Notes: generated from the letters alone by a model not told the origin. A stretch of DNA of 58,247 bases from Lingula anatina (GCF_001039355.2 NW_019773737.1:429031-487277); one strand, 5' to 3'. Positions 1-12,295 are shown, numbered from the stretch's first letter. Translations and numbers: made by a program.

Positions 1-879
1 GGGGGGGGGGGTGGGGGGTCTACATTGGCCCATAGACTAAGAAGCATTGGTTTTTACATATTAGTTTTTAAATTTTATTCAAATGTTTTGCCCAAGCAAC
101 ACTGACAGGAAAATGTCACATGCATGTGCTTCATGCAACCAGCCAGTGTGCCTAAAACATAGGCACAAATAAGTGGTTTGAGAAGATTGTGCTTGAAGTG
201 TTACTAATAGTGCATCGCTGAATCTAATTTCAGTAGCTTTGTTGGAACTTGTTCTCATAACTGGGTCTCTCATTTTGACAGTTACAAATTTCGGGTATTT
301 CTGAAATCTAAATAATTCTGTCGATATCATATTATACATATATTAACAAATTGTTTGTGGGGATTTTGTTTTATACACAGCTGTGGTAGTAACATACATG
401 TAGGTTGATTGAATGTGTTCTGAGTAGTATGACTTCCTTACCAGCATTAGTGTATTCCCTACTCAGGAAGTCAGCTAATTATTCTTATTGAAGTTAGAAG
501 GATGCTATCTCAACATAAATCAAAATATTTTTACTCAAAGTAATTTTGTAATTTACTTTTTTCATTTAGTGTGGCAAATAAAAAGAGAAATATTTCTGCA
601 AGTGGAAACTGACAATGACCGTCTAAATACCGGTGTAATGTTGTTCTTAAAATCTGTGCTTGGTTATTTCATGCAATAAAAGTATTATTACCAAATACTT
701 ATAACATAAGATCATTATAAAATACTTGTCTTAAATCCTGGGAGTAGTATGGGTGTGATAAAGCCTCAACAGCCTTTTATAATAAGGATCCCTGTACAGA
801 GCACAATGGGGTCATAGATGACCCCACTTGGTCATTTCAGTCAGTAAAATAGCTTGGTCTCTTGAGGATTAATCCCTTA
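1..879. other. AT-rich non-coding stretch
   Basis: No gene or known repeat was recognised. It opens with a G run. Short open frames here have no family features and no splice context. Confidence 0.5.
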
Positions 880-1233
880 CGAAGATTATCAAATTTTGCA
901 AATGAGACGCTGATTTTGGAAATGACTGCTTTTATTAAAGAAAATCTGTTAATTTTGTAATGTCAAAAATTGCTCATGAAATATGATAGCTTATGATATG
1001 ATGAACGCTCATACTCCAGAAAAAAAACACATTTTTCATTTTCTTTATTTCACGGTTATAATGGGCACCTGCTTAAATTGTATAGAGCGTCTCGTTTAGT
1101 TTTCTTCTATATTCTATTAAGCAATAGCATTTGTCAAGGCATATAACATGCTTACATATTTCATTTGTATCCTAGCTCCTTCATAATCAGTTTCTTTTAA
1201 AGATTTTTATTTTGTCAACAATAGACGCTTGTC
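880..1233. repeat. Diverged satellite-like monomer
   Basis: From about 880 to 1120 the sequence resembles the second half of the monomers at 2200-2460 and 4730-4980: an AAATGAGACGCTG word, then a GATGAAC/CATACTCCAGA word, then AATGGGCACC. It is the outermost and most diverged member of the array to its right. Confidence 0.6.
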
Positions 1234-3547
1234 CAGTTTATATCTTTTTTTCCCTAGTTGTAGCATGATTCCACATTATCAGTTCTACATGTTGTATCTT
1301 AGTTCCCTTTGTACTCTATCTCTTGGTAATCGTGAGAAAAAGTGCCTTAGTTCTAAAGACGAGTCACTGAATCATACTGGATTACAAATAACTTTGAGCT
1401 TATTTTTGTTGAAAAAAATAATAACTGTGCCTCTCAACGAGTTCTCAAGTTTTCATATTTTCTCCTCGAACTCACCCTTTATTTTTAACATACCGTTCAG
1501 TGGGAGATTTAGACGGGGCGGGGGGTCTTGACCTCCTCCTTTCATTTCTGAAAAAAAAATCACGCCAATAGTAAACTCTTGAAATTGGACTTTTGAGTAG
1601 CTGAATCATAGCTCTAAACCATCCTAATGGCACTGTTCGTCCTCTAAAATACTAATTATTTTTGGGGCCCTTCACCGGGCCTCAAACCCTACGCAAATAA
1701 GGGTGGGGGTGGGGTTCAGCTTCGTACCCGCAGACCCCCCCCCCCCCTTTCAAACAATCCTGGATCCACCCCTGCCGTTAGTCTATATCTTTCGTATTGT
1801 AGATTTTGCGGAGTGTGGTTATTTGTCATAGAAAAATCAATATGTAACTACAGTCAGAGTTTTGTCAGACGTCCCTGTCATCAGTGATCGACTTCCACTT
1901 ATGACATGAAGATACACACGTAATGCATTGAAGGTCCCAATTTAATCTGATTCTGCTCAGGGTTTCTACACTCGCTGTCACCTCTTTATTCTCAAAAAAT
2001 TTGCTTTCTTTATTATTTATTTCTCATAAATGTATATTCTGTCTTAATATTACGCATTCGCCGCCAGTAGTAATGAAGTGAGTAGGCAGCAAAATTCTAT
2101 TTGCCTGTATAGTTTGAACATAAAAACACTCAGTGCATAAATAATTAAACAATCTTCCCTACGTTTGGTCTTATTTCTAGATCTTATTTTTAGGTGAATT
2201 TTATCAAATTTTGCAAATGAGACACTGTATTTTGGGAAATAATTGATTATTTTATTGAAATAATTCTCTTCACCTTGTAGTTTCTCATAAAACAAATTGC
2301 AAGAGAATTATGATGTTTTATAATATGATGAACGGTCATACTCCAGAAAAACGTGTTTTTAATTTTCAGTATTTCAACCTTTTAATGGGCACCCATTTCA
2401 ATTATATAATATGCCTCATAAATCGCATATGTTAGTTTTCATATAGTTTCTGTTTATAATATATCATGAAGTACTATGAACACACCTATTCGACCTGTTT
2501 CTGCTCAGGGTTTCTACACTCATGTCAGCCTATTTATTCCCACAAAAGTTTTGCTAACTTTATCTATCATTCTCATCTCATTTTCTCTCATTATTACGCA
2601 TTCGACACCAAAAGTAATGAAGTGAGTAGACAGCAAATCTTTTATCTGCCTGTATAATTAGAACATAAAACACTGAGTGCATAAATAATTCAACAATTTC
2701 CCCTATTTTTGATTTTCTTTATAGAAGTTTATCAATCTCGAAAATGAGACGCTGATTTTTGGGAAATAAATGATCATTTTATGAAGTTATTCTGTTCACA
2801 TTTTTTTTTCTCATGAAAGCAATTGCAAGATATTAATGACATTTTACAATGAGATGTATAGTCACACTCCCGATACACATGTTTTTAATTTTCTATAATG
2901 GGTTGAATTATATAATTTGCCTCTTAAATCTCGACAGTTAGTTTTTGTATACTTTGGTGTATATAATATAACATGAAGATACACATGTACCTGTAGTACT
3001 ATCAACATATCAACAGACCTATCCAACCGGTTTCTACTCCGGCTTTCTAGCAGTAAACTCGCCACCACCTCTTTATTCTTAAATAATTTTGACAATTTCT
3101 TCATCATTTCCATCCAATGAATGTATATTTCCTCTCAATATTATTACAATAAATAATGTATTTGAAATCTAAAAGATCAGCGTCGTGTTCTGTATTAAGA
3201 CATATAGCTACATGTTTCTATGCTAACCTGTTTGTGGTAAGGAATAAGTTTACCTGTAACAGTGTATCGGCGTGATGTTGTAGGCTGTCTCTTTTTCTCT
3301 AATTTTCTCTCCCTGTCTCTTAATTTAAGTTAAGAATCATGGAGGCTTTTCCATTCTTTTCCCCATTGTTGTGTTGTTTACCAACACCCGACTCTCGGAT
3401 AAGCTCATGCATTATGTGTACCCTAACACTTCACACATTTAACCGTGCCTTGGTGCATTATGTTTGCAAGACAGCATTATTTTGTCACATGCCCCAACTG
3501 TCTGAGAACAGTGTTGTTGTATTATGCTAGAACATCAGTTTATATTT
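1234..3547. repeat. Tandem 2.3-kb repeat, unit 1
   Basis: This unit is repeated directly in 3548-5890 with the same order of landmarks: GTTCTACATG near the start, a C/G-rich stretch, the CATGAAG monomer starts, then an ATGGAGGCTTTTCC stretch at the end. It contains monomers of roughly 500-565 bp whose starts lie near 1898, 2463 and 2969. The 63-residue frame inside the middle monomer recurs in other copies because the DNA is repeated, and nothing suggests that it is a gene. Confidence 0.8.
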
Positions 3548-5890
3548 CTTTTCTGTCCAGTTTATATTTCTTTTTCCTAGGTGTAACATGATTCGACATT
3601 ACCAGTTCTACATGCTGTATCTTATTTCCACTTGTACTGTATCTCTTGGTAATCTTGAGAAAAAGTGCTCTAGCCCGCACGAAAACGCAGTAGATACTCC
3701 AGTGCAGTAGACTACTGCAATCATACTGCAAACATGCCTCGAATCTGCTTCGATTTGGGAGCTAATTAGCATATTTGAAACATGCTTCTATGATGCTGCT
3801 AATCTACTGCATTTATGCACCTCTCTGTACAAACCTATATACTTTATGGAGTAAAATTACAGTAGGCTTTACTGTATTTCTACTGCAAATATGCTCCACA
3901 CCACTACTGCGATAATGCTTCTTTGCTACTTCGATACTACTGCTTTTTCGTGCGGGTAGGTCTTAAGACGAGTCACTGACCACAAATAACTATGAACATA
4001 TTTTCTCCTCGAACTAACCCTTTATTTTTAACATACCGTTCAGTGGGAGATTAAATCAGGGCGGGGGGGGGGGGGGGGGTCTTGACCTCCTCTTTATATT
4101 TCTGAAAAAAAAAATCACGCCAATAGTAAACTCTTGAAATTGGACCTTTGACTAGCTGAATCATAGCTCTAAGCCATCCTTATGGCACTGTTCGTCCTCT
4201 AAAATACTTATTATTTTTGGGTCCCTTCACCGGATCTCAAACCCTACGCATATAAGGGTGGGGGTGGGGTTCAGCTTCGCACCCGCGGAGCCCCCCCTCC
4301 CCGATTCACCCCTGCCGTTAGTCATTATCTTTCGTATTGTAGGTTTTGGGGAGTGTGGTTATTTGTCATAGAAAAATCAATATGTAACTACAGTCAGAGT
4401 TTTGTCAGACGTCCCTGTCATCAGTGGTCGATTTCCACTTATTACATGAAGATACACACGTAATGCATTGAAGGTCCCAATTCAGTCTGATTCTGCTCAG
4501 GGTTTTTGCACCCTCTTTATTCTAAAAAAAAATTGCTTTCTTTATCATTTCTATCTCATAAATGTATATTCTGTCTCAATATTACTTAACGACGCCAGCA
4601 GTAATAAAGTGAGTATGCAGCAAAATTCTATTTGCCTGTATAGTTAGACCATAAAAAGCTCAGTGCATAAATAATTAAACAATCTTTCCTTCGTTTGGTC
4701 TCATTTCTTGATCTTATTTCTGGGTGAATTTTATGAAATTTTGCCAATGAGACGCTGTATTTTGGGAAATAATTGATTATTTTATTGAAATAATTCTGTT
4801 CACCTTTATTTACTTATGAAACAAATTACAAGAGAATTATGATGTTTTATAATATGATATAGGGTCATACTCTAGATACACGTTTTTGATTTTCAGTATT
4901 TCAACCCTTTAATGGAAACCCTTTTCAATTATATAATATGCCTCATAAATCGCCTGTGTTAGTTTTCATATAATTTCTTGTTTATAATATATCATGAAGT
5001 ACTATGAACACACCTATTCAACCTGTTTCTGCTCGGGGTTTCTACACCCATGTCAATCTATTTATTCCCACAAAAGTTTTGCTTACTTTATTTATCATTC
5101 CCATCTCATTTTCTCTCAATATTACGCATTCGACACCAGAAGTAATGAAGTGAGTAGGCAGCAAATCTTTTATCTGCCTGCATAGTTTGAACATAAAACA
5201 CTGAGCGCATAAATAATTCAATAATTTTCCCTACATTTGATTCAGTCACACTCCCGATACACGTTTTTCAATTTTCTATAATGGGTTGAATTATAATTTG
5301 CCTCTTAAATCTCGACTGTTAATTTTCATATACTTTGTTGTATATAATATAACATAAGGATACACATGTAGTACTATGAACAGACCTATCCAACCTTTTT
5401 CTGCTCCTGCCTTCTACCAGCACACTCGCCACCACCTCTTTATTCTTATATAATTTTGACAATTTCTTCATCATTTCCATCCAATTAATGTATATTTCCT
5501 CTCAATATTATTACAATAAATAATGTATTTGAAATCTAAAAGATCAGCGTCGTGTTCTGTATTAAGACATATAGCTACCTGTTTCTATGCTAACCTGTTT
5601 GTGGTAAGGAATAAGTTTACCTGTAACAGTGTATCGGCGTGATGTTGTAGGCTGTCTCTTTTTCTCTAATTTTCTCTCCCTGTCTCTTAATTTAAGTTAA
5701 GAATCATGGAGGCTTTTCCATTCTTTTCCCCATTGTTGTGTTGTTTACCAACACCCGACTCTCGGATAAGCTCATGCATTATGTGTACCCTAACACTTCA
5801 CACATTTAACCGTGCCTTGGTACATTATCTTTGCAAGACAGCTTGATTTTGCCACATGCTCGTACCGTTTGAGAACAGTGTTGTACCGGT
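3548..5890. repeat. Tandem 2.3-kb repeat, unit 2
   Basis: Direct copy of 1234-3547. Monomer starts lie near 4442, 4992 and 5350; the middle monomer is shortened to about 360 bp. It also carries a 283-bp inverted-repeat insertion at 3674-3956 that unit 1 lacks. The last part, from about 5330, is itself the start of the segmental duplication shared with 35575 onward. Confidence 0.8.
3674..3956. mobile_element. MITE-like element with CCCGCACGAAAA termini
   Basis: The ends are inverted repeats of about 20 bp (CCCGCACGAAAA, one mismatch, then GCAGTAG). The element is flanked by TAG on both sides (3671-3673 and 3957-3959). The sister repeat unit 1 has the unoccupied site near 1350 (GTGCCTTAGTTCTAAAGACG). 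The interior is rich in ACTGCA and ATGC words and has no coding potential. A 3-bp target duplication would fit PIF/Harbinger-type non-autonomous elements, but TAG is not their usual TWA target, so the superfamily is left open. Confidence 0.8.
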
Positions 5891-5944
5891 AGTATTCTAC
5901 TTGAACAATTTTTTGAAAGGAAAATGTGAGTTGAATTTAAAACT

Positions 5945-6062
5945 GCGACTCAATTTACTTTGTAGCTACTTCTTATCATTTACAGTGTTCTTAATCACAC
6001 TGAACTTAAAAAAATTAAATGAATCATTATCAAATGCTTACCTCAAATCATTGTATATGTCA

Positions 6063-6109
<47 letters not shown>

Positions 6110-6590
6110 CACCAGCTTTTCTCTATTCTAATCAACGCCAAGAGGAGACGCTTTAATCTGTCAATCTGATTGCATTCAGCGAGCGTCCCCTTGGAATTAT
6201 TGCACAGTAGACTGGGCGATATATTAATGATGAGCGGACCCTTAATTATCTGGTATCCAGGGTTAGATCCGGGGCCCTCTTTCGCAATTTAACACTGTGA
6301 CTTTTGGTTGGTTGGTTTATTCCCGTCATGTAAATTGTTAGGAACGATTACAGCATTCATAGCAATTATGAATAACACTGCATAAATATCGATCGACCTG
6401 ATACATCATTGACATTCTGCCACATGTGACCACTGCAGGGCAATGTCTTTACGTGTTACAGTCCAATTGTATGCTGTTTTCATTAAATAATTCATTAAAA
6501 ACTGGATGTTATTTTTACATTGTTTTAATAACTGATTTACGTCAATCCAAGTTAATTCTCTTAATATTTTCAGTTATATACAGTGACCAT
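5945..6590. other. Insertion private to duplication copy A
   Basis: The flanks (GTGAGTTGAA on the left, CAGGTATA on the right) are almost adjacent in copy B near 36018-36040. The extra 640 bp here include an AT microsatellite but no recognisable gene or clear terminal repeats. Confidence 0.5.
6063..6108. repeat. (AT)n microsatellite
   Basis: Uninterrupted AT dinucleotides, about 22 units. It creates an artificial YIYIYI open frame. Confidence 0.95.
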
Positions 6591-6775
6591 CAGGTATATC
6601 ATGAGATTAGCTGCCCGTGTCCAGGGTGGATAACTATAGGGCACCTGGAGAAAATGAGGCTATCTAGGTGAATATCGCTGATGGAGATGTTCTGCTAGAC
6701 ATCGAAACATTGGAGGTAAAGACTATTTCAATATTAAGCTGTTGACTGAAGAAAAAATTATTTATTCTTACGAAA
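6590..6775. repeat. Degenerate copy of the foldback/hammerhead-like repeat
   Basis: Shows the word AGACATCGAAACATTGG, then TCAATATTAAGCTG and TTGACTGAAGAAAAA, shared with 18866-19049, 27152-27338 and, more weakly, 42100-42160. A GAGATGT...AGACATC stem followed by GAAA is visible. The left arm of the foldback is not recognisable here. The start also contains one degenerate copy of the 60-bp unit that is triplicated at 36033-36212. Confidence 0.55.
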
Positions 6776-7441
6776 TATTTTATTCTTGATGAAATTCTTC
6801 TCTGTAGTAGGTGTTGTTTTGATTTCACCAGCTGTTACCCTCGCTCAAAGTTTGTGGGAAGACGAAAACTTCATCACTGACAACCGCATTACGCATGCGC
6901 CGACTGAACCATTTTATACGTTCATTTAGTTTAGCCTTATTGATGACGTGTACAATATCACGACATCATTCTATCCACCCTTATCATTGCCACAGAGCAG
7001 AGGGAGACCGAGGGCGACTGTAGAATTTTTACGTCAGTGGAAATATGGTTCTGTTATCATTAGCTTCTAAAAAGAATTGCTTTTTATTCCATAATCTGAC
7101 TGAACTTGTTGATGTTTTTGTTGTCAGGCAAAAAAGTCCATCAGCCATAGGGTTCCTTGATTCAAGGCATTCCCTTCAATTAATTATGCTGTCTTTCATG
7201 TCTTGTACTTTATCGACTATCATATCTTTAAGATGATTCCACTTCTGATTGGATACAAATGAACGATTTAAAAATAAAAACGTGAACTCTTTTCCAGGAA
7301 CTAAAACTAAAGGAAAAGTTACAATATAGAGATACGTGTGGAAATCAATCAAATATTTCATGACATCAACATTAATATTCATCTGCACGCCTATTGGTAG
7401 CTTTTATTCAACCTCAGTAAAAATTAAATGAACTTGAGAAC
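6776..7441. other. 5' flank of vWD gene A
   Basis: Similar to 36215-36847 upstream of gene B, including GAATTGCTTTTTATTCCATAA and ATTAATATTCAT words close to the promoter. Conserved between the two copies but no gene was recognised, so it probably holds the shared upstream regulatory region. Confidence 0.5.
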
Positions 7442-7448
7442 TATAAAA
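7442..7448 (+). promoter_or_regulatory. TATA box of gene A
   Basis: TATAAAA lies 50 bp before the ATG, inside a block (GAGAACTATAAAA...CCCCACACCG) that is almost identical at gene B. The spacing implies a 5' UTR of about 20-25 nt. Confidence 0.8.
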
Positions 7449-7491
7449 GACCCCACACCGACGACAGCTGAGATATCTGCTCATCGACATC

Positions 7492-9305
7492 ATGGATCGA
7501 CACCTTATTTCCCTGGCCGTAGCTATACTTCTGGTCTACGTTGGACCTGGAGCGACTCAAGATGACTTTCTCACTCCCCAGCAGATTGAAAACGATCTAG
7601 CGGCACACGCAGGCAGCTCTCCACATACACCGCAGTTCACCCCTAACGAAAGTAAGTAGACTAGACCAACTCACTATCAGGTCAAACGTGATTGTTGACG
7701 AGAACATCAAAGTTCACTTTAGTCTCTACATCAATGTTGTCATTACCACGAGATAAATGTTGCTCTTCTTGGGTGCCCAGCGAGTGTAAAATATTTGCTA
7801 TCTTGTGAAATCGAATCACTTTTTTTTATTTTTATGGTTATAAGGGTGTATCCTGTAGTTATTGGTTGTATACATTCAAATAATCAAATAGTACACTCTT
7901 ACTTCAAGGTTTTCTGGTTTACATTGGGCGGAATAGAAGGCAAAATGATGGCTGGATTTGTTGTCACCCTTAATATTTACTTGCTGTGCTATCCAAAGCT
8001 TACATGCGTATTAATTGTAAAGTTAAACAAGACTTACCTGTAAGTTGAAGTTTGACAGGAATTCTACATAGGCACCATGGTTAAGTGAGAGATTGTAATG
8101 CGAGAGAGCATTGCGCGATCCCAGAGGTCATTTTTTTAACGCCGTGCTCTTAAATACGCGTTTGGGAGGGGAAATCACAGAGTGAGCGCATAATCTCTCT
8201 CTTAACCATGGTGCCTATGTAGAATTCCAGTCAAACTTCAACTTACAGGTAAGTCTCGTTTAACTTTATAATTCAACTACGGCACCATGGTTAACCGAGA
8301 TAATACGAGACTTTAATAGGGACATGGCTATAATGCCAACCAAAGAAGCAATAAAGAAACAGTTCCTTATGGACAATTCACTAAATAGCTCTCATGTGTG
8401 AAGATAAATTTATTAAAGATAGCGTTATCAACACCACCTCACATTTATATAGTGACACCGTACACATGCATGTCCCTCCCTCCGCACTTATTGACATAAG
8501 ATACTCAAACTTCAAATTCTCTGTTCTTTTAGTTAGGAACAGCACCTGTTGGGGACGAGGCGATGTACGATACCGTACACTGGACGGTCTGGAGTTCTCT
8601 TACAACACCCCTATTAATATGGAGGGCGTAATGGTCATGCCCTGGGAGGGAGTTTCCTGGTGGGTGGTTACGTACCAAGAATTATTTAATGGAGGACCGA
8701 AAACGCGCTTCCAGCAAGTCTACGTGAAGTGTTCAGGCATGTTATTTGCGACTAATTTAGGTCCGACAGTATATTTGTGGGTGAGTCTTCTTCCCAATAT
8801 AGTTTTCAATCCAGTGAACACATTTTGCATTAAGCTGTCGTTTATGCGCACCGTATCCCTTGTTGTCCCTTTCTATCCCTTTCGTCAAAATTTTGATGCA
8901 AGCAGTTTAGAGCAACTGTCATAGACTTTTGCTTACTGTGTGTGTTCTAATTGTTCTCAATACGTAGATGTAGTCCATTGCGATATACTAACATATTTGT
9001 TTGCATTTTGCTTCCAGCATTGGACCGGGACCGAGTGGACTCATTATCCAGTACCATTTAACTTCGGAGATGTTATCGCGAGTGCATTTGATCCCAGAGG
9101 TTTCACTTTATCTTGCAATGCTGTTCCAATGACCGTCAATGTCGCTCTGCACTCTGTGTGGATAACCATGACCCCCTTACACTCCGCCGCTAATTTAGGA
9201 GTACGTGGAATATGCGGAGACTACAATGGCGATGCGACTAACGACTATTCTGACCTAGAGCCAGAAACCCTTCCGCCATGGAAACCTTTCTTGCTACCTA
9301 AGTAA
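7492..9305 (+). CDS. Secreted single-domain vWD protein, gene A
   Basis: Three exons: 7492-7651, 8533-8780 and 9018-9305. They give 231 residues, with GTAAGT and GTGAGT donors and TTTTAG and TTCCAG acceptors. Intron phases are 1 and 0. Residues 1 to about 21 are a signal peptide (LISLAVAILLVYVG core), then a short TPQQIE linker. From about residue 57 the protein matches a von Willebrand factor type D domain: CWGRGDVRYRTLDG (family form C..GDPHY.TFDG) and, near the end, VWITM...GICGDYNGDATNDY (family form GLCGNYNGD..DDF), which carries the acidic calcium-site positions. Only four cysteines are visible in the domain, fewer than in mucin or VWF D domains, and no C8 or TIL module follows, so it is a stand-alone domain that ends soon after in a PPWKPFLLPK tail. 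Function is unknown. An extracellular role follows from signal peptide and domain. Confidence 0.85.
8018..8268. mobile_element. Foldback MITE in intron 1 of gene A
   Basis: Inverted arms of about 75 bp (8020-8094 against 8192-8266) differ at only a few bases. They are flanked by TA on each side, as for Tc1/mariner-type non-autonomous elements. The right arm includes CAACTTACAG directly followed by GTAAGT, a perfect donor consensus. Gene B's intron lacks this element and the whole region around it. Confidence 0.8.
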
Positions 9306-10160
9306 ATATGGACAGTGACAAGGATAAACGAGACTTGAATACGGACAAACAAAACGCAAAAGTAAACACAGGCAAACCGAACTGAATTCCATAAGAATAA
9401 GGACAATGAGTTCTGAAAATGGGGGACGCAAACTGCAATTTTACCTCTCTTACTTTATTAAATTTATTGTTGATTGGGTGCCATAGTAGTTAGGATTTAA
9501 GATAACTTGACTTTCTATTAATATATTAGTCAGATAACATTGCCGCTGACTACTTATTTATTTCTTTATTTTCAACAGTAGACAAATTGTAAGTGAAGGC
9601 ATTTTTTGGTTGTATAGTATTAAGTTTTTTTTCTAATTGGTATCTCTATATGATACATAGGAGATATAAATATTTGGGACCTTAATCAGTTCTATCATGT
9701 AATACTGCTTCATTCTTAATTTAATATTTCTGTTAACTAAAAACTTTTACTTTCAATTAGAATGTTCAATTATCTTTTCCGATATGTTGTTTTCTCTTTT
9801 AAATGTATACTTTACCATAGAAATTGCATGGAAGGTACTTATGGGTAAATTGCATTAGTGAGAAATTTGGAAGGTTGTGTAGTATCTCATTAATATTTTG
9901 TTTGTGGTTTGTTAACTTTATGGGGACTTTCAGAATATATTATATATGAGTGGGATTAAAATCTAAACACCCAATTTAAAAATTAAGAATGCACGAAATA
10001 TTTGTGTTGCATTAAAGTTTTATTTTTGAGTTATCATTTGCAGATTCCAAAGTGACACAACAACTGAAAGCCAGCGGGGTAAAAGAAAAAAGGGTTAATA
10101 ATTGCGGAATTTTAATCATTTCTATCTTTTAGCTTTGCTTAAATTCTAAATAAAGGGCCT
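9306..10160 (+). other. 3' UTR and polyadenylation region of gene A
   Basis: The segment is conserved with 38445-39340 after gene B. It ends in an AATAAA signal at 10149-10154 within CTAAATAAAGG..CCTAAACAGCCAG, a block also kept at gene B (AATAAA at 39324-39329). A 3' UTR of about 850 nt is inferred. There is no other gene here. Confidence 0.6.
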
Positions 10161-10682
10161 AAACAGCCAGTTATTGTTTCCTATCTTTTCTTGCAGTGAT
10201 AGAAAATAGAAAGTCATTGTAGATTACTAGACTACTAGACTTAGACTACTAGACAACCAGTGATAGAAATACAACCTGTCCTCAGGACCATCTCATTAAG
10301 AAAACCGTCCTTCAGACCGTCACAGACAGAGACACCGTCAGTGTCCTGATTTCCAAATTGACCACAGACCACTGTGTCAGAAATAGTGTGTTGAAAGTTC
10401 TCATAAAAAAAAACGAGATATACGTGGTTCAAATGGACAGGGGGTTAAAATGTCACCGCTCATCGTATATTTACTGTGGGGAAATGGGTGGTACAGTGGG
10501 GGGTTGGGACGGATACTTAAATGTTAATCTGTTAAACTGATTGCATTCAGCGGTCGTTAGATATTGGGACAAGAACCGCCATCAAACGTCGGCGTGCCAA
10601 AATGTTCTCTCACTGCATTGTCTAAATAATGCAAATTTTAAGGGATTGATGTTTTTAGTTTTTGGGGTGGTTCGGGGTGAGG
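10161..10682. other. Intergenic, no gene seen
   Basis: Contains short CTAGACTACTAGAC direct repeats near 10222-10255 and CAGACCGTCACAGACAGAG words. Open frames here lack any family signal. Confidence 0.4.
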
Positions 10683-10727
10683 CCACACACACACACACAC
10701 ACACGCACACACACACACATATATATA
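10683..10727. repeat. (CA)n/(AT)n microsatellite
   Basis: CA dinucleotides with one G interruption, ending in ATATATA. It abuts the TIR element to its right. Confidence 0.95.
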
Positions 10728-11261
10728 CTGACAGTCAATGAAAACGCATCATTTATTTATCAAATAATATTTTTGTTCCTTTGGCACATTAAGAAAATAA
10801 CAATTTACGTGTGAAAATGACCCATTATTCAGTTTCACAAGGTGAAATAAAGGTCAGAAAAGATTATTAAAATGCAAGGCCACGTAATCAAATCTCTTTA
10901 GTTCCGCCCATCCTCCAGCATCCCCAGGGCCCGCAGTTACTCTTTCACAGTCAGGCGTGGCATCACTGAACTTTTTTGTCATGTGTCACACTGGATTCGG
11001 TGCCTACCTTAAATAGGCTTAATTAATCACCATATATTGAACCTGATTAAATCATACCAATCACGGGACAGGAAAAAAAAACATATTTTGTAACAGCTGG
11101 TCACAAAAATGAAACGGCAATTTTAAACATCCGAGTGGTCAGCCCACTCTCTTATGACCAAACAAATGCATTTGTGCTTGTTTATATGGTTGGAATCGAT
11201 TCTCGGTAAAAAGAAAAAAAAAAAACAGAAAGTTTTCTGATGCGTTTTCATTGACTGTCAG
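10728..11261. mobile_element. Non-autonomous TIR element (CTGACAGTCAATG ends)
   Basis: Perfect 24-bp terminal inverted repeats starting CTGACAGTCAATG, with TA on both sides (10726-10727 and 11262-11263). Paralogous regions at about 39695 and 51863 run straight through (ACATA then TATTATGAATCC or similar), so they are empty sites. No transposase frame is present in the 534 bp. TA targets fit the Tc1/mariner group. Confidence 0.85.
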
Positions 11262-11343
11262 TATATTATGAATCCATTTTACTATGTGCCAGTATGTATG
11301 TTTTACACAGACATCTGGAGAGCTCTTATAACCAGTCTCAGGG

Positions 11344-11452
11344 TAGCACGTCTAATGCAATGACCGCCGCCATGGGTGTATCACGTCTAATGCAATGACT
11401 GCCGCCACGGGTGTAGCACATCTAACGCAATGACTGCTGCCACGGGTGTATG
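11344..11452. repeat. 35-bp minisatellite, about 3 copies
   Basis: Tandem units carrying CATCTAACGCAATGACTGC and CGCCACGGGTGTA. The paralogous sites hold about two units (39843-39910) and four units (51966-52095), so copy number differs between duplicates. Confidence 0.8.
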
Positions 11453-12251
11453 AATTCACCGACGCAACTGAATTAATTCTTTCTCAGTATGTCAGCATGC
11501 ATGTCTCAAACATAAAGAGTATAGATTTATCTAATTGTGCCCCAATTAAGAACTCTCAGATGTTTCTATCTAATTCCCGTAAAAAGGGAGTGCAGATCCT
11601 GAGCCGACTCAAGACTAACAAAAGAACCAATAGCCCAGTATGGTTTATATACGGACGGCGGGATGTGGGTTCACGTGGTCAATGTATATGAGCCCTTAAG
11701 CGTTTACTTCAGTTTTACGATTCTTTATCATGCTGATCAAACCCTGTGAATCACGTTTTTGAATTGATTTTCAATCAGTCCATTTTTTTTTATCAATCAT
11801 TACATAGATGTATTTTTTTCTGTACAGAATTGTTGTATTCATTGATATCAATGTGGACTGCGAGCTGTTGTCGAGCAAAAAAGAATTCAATTAAAAAATT
11901 AAAAATCCATGCTAAATAATGGTTGAACCTTTTCCAATTTATTGTTTTAATTCTTAAATTATAATTTTAGATAAATAAATTTAATGTATCCACATGGAGG
12001 AGCGAGTGTACTTTTTGAACTTGTGAATTACTTTTAATTTTATGTATTTATTTATTCATTCATTTATTTATTTTATTTTACTGACTGGATACTGTTTATT
12101 TAATAAATCCCCAGTGAAATTCTTCGTATGTCGGTTTTCAAGTATAAACAAACTACATATGTTTGATACCATTTGATATCGTTTAATAAAGCTTTTAAAA
12201 GCACAAGTACAGTGAAAGGAAAAAGAAAGAAATATCAAGTAATTATTCAAA

Positions 12252-12295
<44 letters not shown>

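Noticed and set aside
8394-8924. 176-residue open frame on the plus strand as one exon
   Set aside because: It runs through the end of intron 1, exon 2 and the start of intron 2. The vWD homology is confined to 8533-8780, bordered by AG and GT sites, and matched in gene B.
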